A stretch of 60,532 bases of DNA, from assembly GCA_011800805.1 (NCBI GenBank), contig MPNW01000298.1, positions 133,708-194,239 of the forward strand, read 5' to 3'. Below, piece after piece: positions 24,001 through 36,262 of this stretch. Numbering within the stretch: position 1 is the first letter of the stretch; every line of letters begins with the position of its first letter. The DNA comes from Hirudo medicinalis. Its lineage: Eukaryota > Annelida > Clitellata > Hirudinida > Hirudinidae. Made by a program: the position numbers and the translations under genes. Below the pieces are notes generated by a model that ran no database searches, was not told the origin of the DNA, and was given only the letters and a program-made list of their open reading frames with translations.

Positions 24001-26305
24001 TAAGGACCATTTTTTTTTTAATTCAAAATCACCCAAAAAATCCTTGCTTAAGCGAACGTGACTTCCGTGCGCATGTTGGTTTCGTTTGGAAAAACTCAAA
24101 ATAGGTTTTAATAATTTTAAATTTTGCTTTTTAGTTGAGGATGCAAATTACAGGAGCCCACCCTATCCCGTAATGACTTCATTAAGTAAACAACGGGAAC
24201 AATTTTCTTCGTTACAAACTCAATTTGCTGGTAACAAGGCTCCAAGTGCTGTGAACATATTCTTCTCGGAAGTGGAATGATTTAATCAAAAGTTGTTTTA
24301 TATTTTTTAAATAATGAAAGTAATTTCAAATAACTACAAACTCCCTCCTAGCAAGCCATCATCATCTGCACAATATTTTCTAGAAAGAGACCCGAAATTG
24401 TGTTCTCGCTTCCTCCCACTCCATCCTGCCAACAATTGTATTTGATAACAACATTTAGTTTTTACGTGTAATTTAGCAGATATTTGCAAGTAATTTTTCG
24501 TGACCACACTTAAAAAGTATTTATTCTATGATTTTCAGATTTTCAGATTCAGATTTTCTTTCCTCAAAATATACTAAATAATAATAATAATAATAATAAT
24601 CATCATCATCATAATAATCATAATAATCGTAATCGTAATCGTATTCGTAATCGTAATAATAATAATAATAATAATAATCATAATAATCATAATAATCATA
24701 ATCGTAATCGTAATCATAATCCTAATCGTAATCGTAATCGTAATAATAATAATCATAATAATAATATGTCTTCGCAACTAAAAACTTAGAAAATGTTTTA
24801 AACTAGACATTTCCAGCCTAACAACAAATTGTCTGACATAAATATTTCACACATCTAGAGAGTTTAGATGTGTGTCTATCCTTTGCGCTTCAGAAAGAAG
24901 ATGTCTGAAATAATGGTCATGAGAAAGAAAGATTGCCGAAGGACAGCATCTTTTTCGTATAACGAAGTAAAAATCAGTTTCGAGTTTCAAATCCTCCTCC
25001 GATGGAGCCTGCGGTTGTTCTCTCGAACAAGTTTTAAGTGGACTTCTGGCTATATTAACTTTTCTTTAGGCTTTGTTTCAGATTTTAAAATGACAATCAT
25101 TTGTTTTAATTAATTATTGCATTCAGTGGCGGATTTGGTATAGAAAAATTGAATTCTTTTAAATATGTTATTTCAATAATTTACTGTGGAAGAAAATTTT
25201 AGCAGCTGTGCCCTCTAAATCCACCACTTGCCCCCGCTAAAGTGTTCTAGATACGTTCCTGATTGTATTGCATTGTGGTCTTACTAATTTATTAACATGA
25301 TTATTATGTTATTAATGTGATGCGAGCAAAAAACCGACGCTCTGCAACCCTCATCAACGTCCAGGTTCAGAATAATTACAGCGTTGTTCGCATAATATAC
25401 ACAAGAAGCCATCAATATGAAAATGGACACTTAGAAATTTGTGACTTTCAGATGTGAGAGACATTGCACTTTCACACTCAGAAGCTGATGAAAGGTCGTC
25501 CGCTAATTGCTGGATTTTTTAGAACTAAAGTAAGCAGCGACCTTTTTCCAGACCGACGAGCAAAAGTCTTCCCGCGTAATTTTAAACTGCCAGGTTACTC
25601 CACTTTTGTGTGGATCAGCTGAGAGTTCGATCACGTTTGCGACTTTTATGAAAAACGATCTCGACTTTGTGACGCAGGGAGACCAAAGAACCTGGCATTT
25701 GTTTGTTTGAAATCAACTCTTCTCACGAAATAGATAGATACATCCCAACAGCGAAACGTAATCTATGTAAACGATTTAAAATAATTACGATATAAATCAG
25801 CTAAATAAACATGCAGTGACTACGGAATGCCACTTGCTATCGTGTACGCGGCCCAGAGGAAGGAAATAAGCAGCAGTTGGCGTGTATTCTTTGCAACGCT
25901 CATTTTGGAATTATTGCCTCATTAACTTTATGGAGTTCTTAAATACTTGTATCAGACTCAACATTTATCTGACAAAATGAAAGCAATATTTATAGAAATC
26001 TTAGCATTATCTTAGTGCCACCAGCAATCTACAGAGTAGACTTCTAACATCACCAAGAGTGTCACAACTAACATTCAAAAGGCTTCAGGAATTCCGAGTG
26101 CTTTCACCATTTTTTTGTCATTATTTCGCCTTTTTTTGCACTAAGAACCTCAAACAATGCATTTCCATTTCCAGAGCACCTTGGATAAAAAATTAATTCC
26201 ATGTTCGACCACCAAGCATTTGTGGTGATATTCACTTCTATCAAAAATTTATTTCTTTCAAGGACAGGTGAGAATGAATGAAATTGTCATCAGTGAATTA
26301 TCAAC
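18086..26305. other. Gene-poor AT-rich region with microsatellites
   Basis: No gene could be supported. Visible: a GAATGTAA/GAATGCAATC-type decamer tandem run (about 19230-19305), a GATGAT array (20005-20036), many ATTAAT palindromic stretches (20100-20600), (ATT/ATC)n runs at 23395-23472, a GC-richer stretch at 22310-22720 that is open in several frames at once, and a 100-bp piece at 25124-25230 with hAT-like ends (CAGTGGCGGATTT and a similar complement AAATCCACCACTTG) but no target duplication. Confidence 0.5.
24574..24768. repeat. Compound TAA/TCGTAA/CATAAT microsatellite
   Basis: About 195 bp of alternating blocks: (AAT)n, (CAT)n, (AATCGT)n and (AATCAT)n. The hexamer AATCGT recurs in two separate blocks. 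Its long ATI-type open frame on the minus strand is a repeat artefact. Confidence 0.9.
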
Positions 26306-28466
26306 TCAGACAAGCAGGACTGCATTGATGCATCCATCGTTTTCGGGGTGGTTTGTCACCTGAGCATACTTTCCTGTTAATAAATATTAAAAGTATGAAA
26401 TTAAGCAAACAGTAAATAATATAATTACAACTGAGTAGTTTAATCTTTCAATATCCACCACTACAAATCAAATAAGTTATCAGCACTCACCCCAAACAAC
26501 TTTTCCTCCTGTTGTCACAAGACCAAGGTCACTGATGTTCACCTGGATTAATTGCGTCATTGTGTGATTGAGTCATAAGTAAACAATTGGCAAAATCATG
26601 AAATCAAGTGCTGTAAAAGTTATGATAAAATAGTTTTAAAACTTCTAAGTACAACTTTGAAACATCAAACCTCAATTATTGTTCCCTTGGTGATGACTCC
26701 AAGCTGTGTGTAGAGGGCAGCACTAGGGTTCTTCTTGACCCCAATGATGGGAAGGTGAAAGGTCGCCTTCAGGTCGGGATGAGTCACGTGGGCTTTGGAT
26801 TCTCTCAAACACTATAAAAAGGTTAATTAAACTTATTGAAATATATTATTTAATAATAAGCAAAATAAAACCTATTCAACTTAATACTCGACAGTAAGCC
26901 TACTTTATTTTGACAAGAATATCTAGGTTATTTTTATGTAATTTGGCAGACCTCAACAAAAACATCCTCATACCATGGGTCTGATGAACCTCTCAAACTT
27001 TGGTGGCTTCCTTGTGAATCCATCTCCAACATAACAGACCTTTGTTATCATCCTCTTCCAACCCTTTCCTTTCAACGAATTATTCAAATACAAAATATTA
27101 TTACTCAAAATAATTGGATATTAACTCGGACATTTCATAAAATTGATATGAATTAAGATATTTCAAAAAACAAAATCTCACTTCTTGACTTTCCTGTCTT
27201 CACAACTTTAAAGACGTCTGCCTCACTGACAGCATTGACTCTTGGCATGGGAACATCCCATTTTCCCTAAAATATGTGTTACATAATCAACTAAAGATTT
27301 AAGTAAATTTCAGTAAAAATAAAATTATTAAGCTGCAAATTATGAATAAATTGATTTTCAAAATACTCACAGCTTTTTCCTTCCTCTTCTCCTTGATGGT
27401 GTTTGAAAGAATTTTGGCTCTCTGTTGAAGCTCCCTGTCGAGCAAGTACTTGGCCCTGGCTCCGGGGTCCATATCCTCTGGTGCCTTTTGTTTGGTGTCC
27501 TTCTCTTCGTGCATCTTCAAACTGATTGAAAACGAATTATGGAATTCATTTTTATGCCTTTATGTTTGGTCATGCATCCATTTTGCAACTCACGTCTTCT
27601 TTATTTGTATCTTTTCCAGATGCCTCTTCTTGTTGAAGAGCTTGGCCCTTAAAATAAAATCAAACATGTTGCAGATCAAAGTACAAGACAAATTCAAATT
27701 CTGCAAGCATTATCATATAATATAGAGTAATTTACAATTTACTCAATTACTAGAACAAAAATAATTATTGAGTAATTGAGTAAAGAATTACTTAATTAGG
27801 TAAACAATAAAACCAAGTCCATACTTGAGTCCCCTCAACTTCTTGGCCTTCCTAGATTCTTCATGAGCTCTTCTTCCTTCCTTCTTCCTCCTGCAATGCA
27901 TCAATTTATGAATTTGTTACGTTAAGTATAACAATTAAACCCTTAATAATTAATTGTGCCCCTTTACTTTCTCTCTTCATAATCCAGTCTCCTTCCATGT
28001 CTTTTCCTGTGCAAATCAATGTACTCGTTCTGGGGCTACAAATAAAAAATGGATTGTGTTTATCTCTTGTTCCATAATATTATGTTAAGCCATAATATTA
28101 GTTAATTTGTTGCTAGTGATAAATGGCAGTCATTTTTAAAGTTTTCCAAGAGTGCATGCCATTTATCACATACACTATTTTCGTTTACTTTGGTTGTACA
28201 TAAGAGGTTTTTGCTTCATTTTGTTAAAAACTATATGAGCTATTTATGAAAAAAAAATTAACGAACACGTTTACAAAGAGTAAATGTAAAAATTTAAAGT
28301 AAAAAAAAGAAAATTATTGACTTTAGGCAGTTGAATTTTGAATGAGATGATTATTGGTAAAATAACTTTAAATAATAACCGAACGAAAGTGCACGATGCT
28401 TGACGTTTCCAAGGTTCAAAACTACTTTATAACCATCTAACTTAATAGCAAATTATACCTTACCAT
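26306..28466 (-). CDS. NSA2: Ribosome biogenesis protein NSA2 homologue
   Basis: NSA2 (TINP1) is a nucleolar/pre-60S assembly factor needed for 27S pre-rRNA processing. Ten exons are resolved: 28466-28464, 28035-27968, 27890-27825, 27647-27594, 27521-27371, 27266-27182, 27068-26974, 26811-26671, 26542-26491 and 26373-26306. The joined CDS is 783 bp, 260 aa, the same length as the human protein. It begins [13 protein letters not shown], passes through a lysine/arginine-rich N-terminal half ([29 protein letters not shown]) and a conserved beta-rich C-terminal half ([45 protein letters not shown]), and ends [17 protein letters not shown]. The first coding exon consists of the ATG alone, followed directly by the donor GTAAGG. 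All donors are GT and acceptors AG. It is divergent from the small membrane-protein gene at 29021. Confidence 0.97.
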
Positions 28467-29020
28467 TATAAAGTGTTGTCTTCAAAATTATTAATACTCC
28501 GATGCTTCAGAAAATCGCAGATTTTGGAGTCAATAAACACGAGAGCACGCTCCCGTCGAAAAAATATAAACACACAACGATAATTGAAATGATGGAAAAC
28601 CAATTTAATTGTCATTTAAATAATATATAAATTTAATAAATATTAAATAATTAATAATGTTTTATTACTATGTACTTTTTTATGTATTTTATTTTAGGTT
28701 ATTAAACTACGTCTACATTTTTTATTTTTATGTATTTCATGAATTTAATTATTTGTAAATTAATATGATAAATGTAAATTGATGTTTTTATCATATTAAT
28801 TTTTGTAGCCACGTCAACAAATTGTGGCAATGTTGATATCATGAAACACTTGCTTTACTTTCGGCTGGATAAGTTATGGGACTCTCTCTCTATTCCCTGA
28901 TAGAGGCTGCCTTGCTTTGTTTGAACGCCATTTGCGTTTTACACGAAGAAAGGTTTCTTGCGAAGAGTTACTATCCATTTCTCTAAATTATTGGGCATGT
29001 AACTCAGTGAAAGCAACTGC
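28467..29020. promoter_or_regulatory. Divergent promoter region between NSA2 and a small membrane-protein gene
   Basis: About 550 bp between two start codons pointing away from each other. No TATA box or named operator could be assigned with confidence. The NSA2 5' UTR must lie in its left part and that of the small gene in the right part. A shared bidirectional promoter is inferred from position only. Confidence 0.4.
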
Positions 29021-29263
29021 ATGGCAACTTTCTTTGCAGTTGGCTGGGGAACTAACCAGCGAGGATTCGAAGACAAACCAGGACCAAGGCAGCAACTTTT
29101 GAACCTAATTCGTTCAATAAGGACAGTCATGAGGAGTAAGTAAAATGCACTCTTTGCATGAACATGGCAAATGTGCAATGGGTAATTAATTTTTCTTTCA
29201 TTTGCAGTACCATTGATTGGCGTCAACATCTTTGTAATAATTTTCAAGCTGGCTGCTGGATAA
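29021..29263 (+). CDS. Predicted 56-aa single-pass membrane protein
   Basis: Two exons, 29021-29135 (ends ATG AGG A, donor GTAAGT) and 29208-29263 (acceptor TTTGCAG), join in phase to a 56-codon frame plus stop. Residues 1-25 are polar with a glycine/proline-rich stretch (FEDKPGPRQQ). Residues 26-38 form a basic amphipathic segment (LLNLIRSIRTVMR), and residues 39-53 are hydrophobic (IPLIGVNIFVIIFK), ending LAAG. An AATAAA lies about 12 bases after the stop. The architecture resembles small organelle-membrane (SMIM-type) proteins, but no family was recognised. The consensus splice sites, short intron and downstream polyadenylation signal favour a real gene; the start could lie in an earlier exon. 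Confidence 0.55.
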
Positions 29264-29512
29264 AGACTTGTTGAATAAAGAGTACTCTTTCTACTTAATC
29301 ATAAATGTTAAGACCAAACTTCAAATAATTGTCTATATTATTTTTTCAGTAATAATATTTTGAGAAACCTAATTCTGCATTGGATAATAATTGTAAAGGG
29401 AATACAAGGGAGCATCAGTCTCTTCACAATGTTTAAATGAGTTATTGTAAAGGCCTCTAATTTGCTTCTGCTTTTTGATATTCAAATGATAAGCAAAGTC
29501 ATGATGTTTTGC

Positions 29513-32500
29513 TTAATGTGTGTGTTTGAGTTTCAGAGCTTTAATTTGTTTCTCAGCAGAATCTAACAAAAGTTTTGTCGTTTCATGCTGTTTCTTGATG
29601 ATGGCTGATTCTTGTGTTGTCATCAACAAAAGTTTTGCATCTTCCAGTTGTTGGCACGTTTACTTGAGATTGAGATGTGTGTTTTTCTCTCAGAAATTCT
29701 CTTGCTTGTTCCTCTCTCTGGTGTGATTCTTTTAGGAGGCTTTTCAGTTCTGTGATGCTTTGCTTTAACAAACAGAAGATAAACAGTGAGGTCTAAGGAT
29801 TTACAAAATAATTCACTAATGCCTTTTGTCTAGATCGTAAAATGTTCAAAGCTGCAAGGGATCTTTGAATTTAACAAATAATGAATCAGTTTGAGGATGA
29901 GTTCAAAGTTCATGTGAAACCTCAAGTTCCTTTTCCTTCATTTTTGAGGTTGTCAAAAGGTCAATTTGCGACTCGTTCTCGTTCCAGAGGTCTTGGAGTT
30001 TTTGAGTTGAAATGGACAGTTCGCTGTTGAAGTGTGCCATTATGTTTGAAATTACACTATCCTTGCTTTCAATCTCTCTCTTGCATAATTTCACCTACAA
30101 CATTCAATTCAATTGGTTTTACAAAATAAGTTAAATAATTGTTTTATGAAAACCTGCTGGGTCAGATGTCTGATTCTTTTTTCATGACCATTTGCCTCCT
30201 GCTTTAACTTGTCCTCAATCTTTTGTAAAGATCCCTGAAGGGATAGAATGCTTGCCTTCAATTCTTCATTAATTCTCTCCAGCTTTTCTGTGGCCCCCTT
30301 TTAAGTTAAGATTTGTTGGCATGTTTGCATATAAAGAGTTTAGATTAGACTGTGGTACTAAATGTAGAAAAAAAACTGAAAATTGTGATTTTTTTAGAGG
30401 TAACATTCCGTGCGACCTTCTCTTGCTGAATTTGGACTTTGTTTTTCTTAATTTCACTATTTAAGGTTTCAATTTGGCTGCACAAGTCTTGGTTCTGTAG
30501 AGAGAACAATATTTTAATTAATTTAGATAATAACAATATTACAATTAATGAAAATATGTATCATCGTAAACAATTTTAGTGGATTAACTCTGGAGATAAC
30601 ATTAAAGTTTTATAATTTAAGAGCAAAAGATGGTCTTAAATTTTATTCTTTCACGAACCACGTTCATTTGATCCTGCTGGTTTTTATTTATTGCTGAAAC
30701 AAAGTGCTTCATGTTGTTGAGAATTCTTTCATAGACCTCCCCTGGAGTGAAGTCATTTCTGTATCCATGATTTTCCATTGGAATGTAATAATTCTTTGGA
30801 AATTTCATGGAGACAATCAAGCCTTGAAAGTCCTCCAAACATTTCCTGCCTATCACTGATAGTTCTTTTTCTTTCTTCAAAATAATTGAACTCAATTATT
30901 CAATTGAAAATTACCAAGCTGGATGAATGAAGTTAAAGTAATGTTTTAATCTTGTAGGACTTCGAGAAAGGTTCTTAATGAATTGGAGTTTCTGAGAATA
31001 TTTAATATCTACAAACGTTTTATGCATATTTTCTACTTTCATCCAAGCTCAGAAATGTCATGGAACAGAATAAATTATTAGTTACAGCAGCTTGGGGATA
31101 ATATTACAAAAAGCTTGGTTTTGAAACAAATAGCAAAAAGTCTTTAGTTATTTTAGTCTGAGTCACAAAAATTCATGTGATGGATATGATTTCATTATGA
31201 CAAGTCAGCCGATGATGTGATTTTTATCGATATTATTATTTATAATTATTATTTCTTTCCAAGCTCACCCGTTTGAGTTCCACAAGATCTCTGCTCATGT
31301 CTTGAAGTCTGTCCTTAATTTCTTGTTCCTTTTTGCTGAAAATATTAAAAATCATGAGATTTAAATTAAAAAGCTAATGAATTGTTGAGCATATTTAGTA
31401 ACTTTGCAACTTTTAAGTTATAACTGACAATAAGGATACAATTTCCATAGAAAATAATTCTTGAAATAGTATTTATTTCTGGTTTCTTCTGAAAGTATAT
31501 TTACTTCATTTCCCTTTGAAGACATTTTATTTTGACTTCCTGGTGATTCTGTCAAAAGGAATGCACTTTCTATTTCATTGACCAAGACAACAATAGAAAC
31601 CTACTAAGATATCTTTTAGTTTGCTTTCAGACTTCTCCTTCTGCAAGAGTTTGCTGTTGAGTTGCACTTTTTCTGATTCAAGATTTTGAATTTTGTTCTT
31701 TGAAGTGTCTTGTGTCTCTGCTGAGAGTTGTTCCAACTGCTCAAAGTCTCTCAATGCCTTTGCCAGAACATCTTCTTTTTCACACAGTGCATCTGTAAAT
31801 AAGAGTTTTCTGTTTATTCATTTGCTTTCTCAGCTTAGAATATTTTACAATTATAACTTCTTAATTTTTTGTTTTCCTCTGCCAATTTTCTTTGCAATCT
31901 GAAAGAGGAAATTAATTTAATTTCCCTTTTAAATTGCTAATAACATATTTTAATTAAAGAGCCTTGGTAACCGACAGAATTGAATTATTTTCTTTCATTT
32001 TGAGAATTTGATTTTCAAGGAAAGATATTTTTTCTGACATCTCTTGGACCTGCTGAGACTGAAATTGAACATTCCAGAACATTTTCATCTTCACTCAGTT
32101 ATTAAAACTTTAATCAAAATAAACCTTCTTTTTCACTTCCAAGTCTTTATTTATAATTTTATCTTCATAGTTTTTGGCTGCTTCTTGCATATTCTCGACA
32201 ATGTTTTTCTTTTCATTCTGAAGGCATTCCATTTTGTCTGTCAAATTTAATCACCCAGTTTTAAAATAATTCATGTTATATGACTCATTCTCTGAATTTT
32301 CAGTTAAGGGTATTATAATAAGCACCATGTGTAACTTTTATTTCTTCATTTGTTCTATGCAAGAGTTTCTCCTGATCATTTAGTCTTAATTCCAATTCTT
32401 TGTTGACATTCAAAAGAGATTCCCTCACTGCTTTGAGATCCTCAATGTTGTAAGTCAGAGAAGCAATTTGGCACAGTTGTTCCTTTACCTTTGGGAATGT

Positions 32501-32600
32501 CAGTGGTCCATCAATCAAAACACGGCCTTATAATGGCTTAATCTCTCACCTGAATTTCTTGCTTCTCAAGATTTTCGATTTTTTTTTAGACATTCCATTG
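29513..32600 (-). CDS. Unrecognised multi-exon coiled-coil protein
   Basis: At least twelve short exons on the minus strand encode heptad-rich, charged sequence typical of a long coiled coil. In order of transcription: about 32570-32547 (IENLEKQEIQ), 32490-32337 (VKEQLCQIASLTYNIEDLKAV), 32238-32125 (KMECLQNEKKNIVENMQEAA), 32060-31970, 31900-31860, 31795-31618, 31550-31505, 31335-31270, about 30880-30660 (containing a less coiled segment NYYIPMENHGYRNDFTPGEV), 30495-30415, 30300-30155, 30095-29925 (NIMAHFNSELSISTQKLQDL) and 29765-29513. The likely stop is at 29513. A possible start ATG at about 32594 is followed by a nine-A run whose length leaves it out of frame with the next exon. A second frame break lies at about 29650-29690. 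Similar architecture occurs in centrosomal, ciliary and synaptonemal proteins, but no specific orthologue was recognised. Confidence 0.6.
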
Positions 32601-33112
32601 GTCAGTGAATCTCAACCATGTGTAATTACTCGAGTAAGGTCAATATTTGGTAACTGTTTTCGAAAAGCTAATTAGGTAACAAATTAGGCGGCTGTAAACG
32701 TGAGTGCTGTGATTGTGATGAGATGCATACAATTTAAATGAAGGACTGAACGTGCCTCAACTTGTCTCTTACTTTTGTATATTATTTGAACCCCAGCTTG
32801 CAAATCCATAAACATAATTTCTTCTCAATAATTCAAATTGTTTAATTAATTTAATTAAGTAAATACCAGCGACTCAATAAAATCCACAAATTTCCGAGGA
32901 ACTTAATGACGAATTAATCGTCTGTGCTGTCATTCACCGTGGTTCTGACGTGAGAACAGGATGGTCGGGCACGTTTCAAGTGATCTTTAAAAATGAATCA
33001 TTTAAGGATCAAAATCAAGATCAACTAACATGGCTAATAAGAGAGCCGTATTAGGGAGGACTTATCACTACAAATATAGGACTATGCTAGAAACTTTGAT
33101 AAGGCATCTAAC

Positions 33113-34848
33113 ATGGCTGGTCATCGCACTGCGATTAGAGTTTTGGGAATCTTGCAAATTCTGATCGGCTTACTATGCATTAGCCTGAACACAGCCGAAA
33201 TAATAAACTCTAGACGAATAGAACTTTTGGGTGAAATTATTTTTTTGACGGGCTACGGTGTCTGGGGCGGAATCCTGGTGAGTAATTTGTTTAAAAGCAC
33301 ACACGCACATTAGTTTCTTCTGAACTATCCAGTTATTTATTTTAAAAATAGATGTTATTATAGATCTAATATTTTTATTAACTTTACGTAACAAAGCGAT
33401 GATGACTTTGTGATTGTAGATCCTTGAGTTAATGAGTTTGCCGTCAAAACACTTCAACGCAATAAAACTGGCAATACAATGTTGTTATGATTTGTTTTTT
33501 ACTTATTTAGTTAATGAAACACTCATTTAACTTTGAAAAAGCGTTGGTTTAAATTCTCCGCGCCCAGTTTGACACTGCATTAATGCGGTGATAACTATCA
33601 GGGTCGCCGACAGAAATTTCGGGTCCCTGGGCTCAGCGGCCCCTAAACCAGGGATTTGTCTAATTTATTTACCCCCAACATTTTCAAATTTTGAGGACGC
33701 CCCTCAGTAGCTCACATTTATAAGCAACCAAGATATGTCAATTTGGTAATGGAAAAGCAAAAAAACAGGTCATGACGATTATAATGTTTTAAGAACTGGG
33801 CGGGCCCCAAAAAATGTCAGGGACCCTGGACACTTGTCTCCCCTCTGCCGGCGGCCATGATAACTATACAAGCAATTAAACAATACTCTTTATTAACAAT
33901 GATTAGTTTCTTCTGTCCGGAGTGTTTGGAGTTGCCTGCAGTCTCGGATCAACAAAGAGGGCATTGGTTAGACAAACAGGAACTTCTTAGAAGTTTTTTC
34001 TTGCCCTCATTAGACTTTATGACTTATCTAGGAAACAACATTCCTCGTGTTCAGCGTGATAGCAGCATCAGTCTCTCTGGCGACTGTTTCCATGGCAGCG
34101 TCTGATGTTGTTTTGGGATTACTAGGATATGCTTCCGATGCCCCGACGATGGTTTAACTTTTTTTGTTAAGTTTATGGTCTTCACTTCAAATTTACATGA
34201 AAACTTTATAAAAATGTTTAATTTTCCATGTCTTTGACCACGGATTGTACATGACTTTATATCATTGTAAAAAACATTGAAATGTTTATATTTTATTAGC
34301 CCCCTAAGCACAATCTAACGATGAGGTTAGGAATGGCTTCCACCTTGTTGGCTCTAAACGTCCTTGGTGGCATCGTGTCTCTGGCCGCTTCCATCGTCTG
34401 CTGTGGTTACTTTGGTTGTTGTTGTTGCCCCATCATCAGTAGAGTGAGAATTATGAGATACTTGTTTGTTTAAATTGTTGTAAGTGTTTCTAGATTAAGT
34501 AATTTTTTTTAAATTGTTAATTTAAAGAAGAATGGCATGACAATTTCTATAGTTTACAGATGTTAATGATTTGAAGCTGATGAAAGAGTTTGTTATTAAA
34601 TAAAATTAACAACGAAATAACCTTTCCTTTATAACTTTAGGACTTTCCCGTTGGGTATTCCAAAAAAAGAGGTCAGTTTTAAATGAAAATATTTCTTTGT
34701 TATTACAATCCAAATAATTGCATTTTATTTAACTCTAAATTGATTAATAATTTCAGAGAATGTGACCCTACCCAAGCATCCAAAGGATAAGCCATCAGAA
34801 GTACAAAATGAGCAACCTCCCACAGAAGAACATTCTGCTACTTTCTGA
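33113..34848 (+). CDS. MS4A/CD20-like four-pass membrane protein
   Basis: Six exons with consistent phases: 33113-33277, 33907-33966, 34032-34151, 34300-34443, 34641-34671 and 34757-34848; 612 bp, 203 aa. Four hydrophobic segments lie at about residues 8-28 (VLGILQILIGLLCISLN), 46-67 (GYGVWGGIL joined to FLLSGVFGVACS), 78-98 (FLVFSVIAASVSLATVSMAA) and 127-150 (LLALNVLGGIVSLAASIVCC). A cysteine cluster YFGCCCCP follows and then a polar proline/glutamate tail. The order 'LG.LQI..GLL', then 'WGGI.F..SG..G.A......K.L', matches the MS4A/TMEM176 (CD20-like) family, whose members are plasma- or endo-membrane proteins linked to receptor signalling and ion flux. Intron 2 is only 65 bp. The assignment rests on motif recognition; claudin-like or other tetraspan families are less likely. 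Confidence 0.75.
33591..33867. mobile_element. Non-autonomous hAT-type MITE in intron 1 of the MS4A-like gene
   Basis: The element (33599-33859, 261 bp) starts CAGGGTCGCCGACAG and ends CTGCCGGCGGCCATG, which are 15-bp inverted repeats with about 12 matches. It is flanked by a perfect 8-bp direct repeat ATAACTAT (33591-33598 and 33860-33867), the hAT signature length. GC-richer than its surroundings, no coding frame. It is distinct in end sequence from the larger hAT element at 2461. Confidence 0.85.
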
Positions 34849-36262
34849 TTTTGAATGATTTTTATGGATTTCAGAGACAACAAATTATTTATTGCTTACA
34901 GTTTACAAATTATTTTAATAATTTATTTTGCAACTAAACCATATTTTGATGATCCATCTGCCAAAAAATTGAATTCAAATGCTTTTTAACATTTAGATAT
35001 ATTTTACACATTTACAAAATTACATTCGCTTGTTTGTGAATATCAGTTTTATTAGTGTACAATGCTCAAGATCTGTAACATCATCATGCCTTGGAAGATG
35101 AAGTGGAGACTTGTAATATTTTATGTAATAAAAAGTTTTTAACAATTTTTGATGTAATAAATACCAAGTCTGATATTTCGTACGTTTAGCCCGCTCTTCT
35201 AAATGTAACGTCAGTATTGTGATTTTAAGTGATTCTGTAACTGCGATTATGTTTTTTAAAATAAATATTGGTAAATATAAATAAGAAATGTTATTGGAAT
35301 GGAGTAAAAAATTTCAGAGAATAAACCTCTCGTACATCAACAAAACATTCCTTGTAATTGTAGCGATCAGTAATGATTACCATTACCTATTTAGTTCTCT
35401 TGAAGTTCTGTTGAACATACGCCACTCTGATCAAATTATCTAATCAAAACTCTGAATCGTTCATCGTTTCCAAGAAAATTCTGTGAATGGTGCTGGAATA
35501 ATAAATTAGCAAGTTATGTAATTGATTATTTCTCGATAAACCATCAAGGATAACTCATAAAGTAATTTTAAGTAACTATCGAATCCCTTGTTTTTATTAG
35601 CCTCATGCAGTAATAAGTTCAGAATCACAATCCAATTATCTAACCACAACTCAACAAACTTTTCAATTAGCCGTCATTACGGCTATTTAGGGCTAATACT
35701 ATAGAACTGTTTTTCTTCAAAACAGTTCTGAAAATAAGTTTGCAAGGCCGTGCTTGAGAATCTACTGGCTTGACATACATTAATGATGCAAACAATATCA
35801 CGGCCCAACTCCCCTGATTGGCTGTTGTCCCCCCACCCCACCCCCGAAGCAAATAATGGTCATCTCTTCAAGTTGTACGAATTAATTTTGCATCCCAGGA
35901 AAAGATGACATGACGTCCCTGATTTTGTCATCTTCAATTAGAATGTGGTTGTAACGAGCTAAGCAGAAACAGTTTTCAATTGCGATTATAATATTGCGTC
36001 ATCAAAAAGGTTTTGCAACTTTTTAAAAATATTTAAAAGTAATTTTCATGCTTTGACAAATTTTGAGTTATTTTACAATTCTGCTTCAACTTTCAACATT
36101 GGAGATGGATGGGTTGCCACTAACGCGAGAGTAACCAACTTGTGTACTTTTTTTTTGTTTCGTGGATTTCATTAATGCAAGGTCTTATTTCAATTATGCG
36201 CCGCGATTAATTAATAATAAAATAAGAAACCATCATTTTGTGGTGGACTTAAAACGCCAAAA
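34849..36262. other. Intergenic region between MS4A-like gene and CCDC61
   Basis: Contains the 3' UTR of the MS4A-like gene (AATAAA-type signal around 35128) and the CCDC61 promoter. A C-rich run lies at about 35829-35847. No gene seen. Confidence 0.5.

Noticed and set aside
24574..24777. Open frame encoding almost only I, T and M on the minus strand
   Set aside because: It is a read-through of a trinucleotide/hexanucleotide microsatellite, not a gene.
28939..29247. 102-codon minus-strand frame opposite the small membrane-protein gene
   Set aside because: It crosses the intron and both exons of the plus-strand gene in antisense and has no protein-like pattern.
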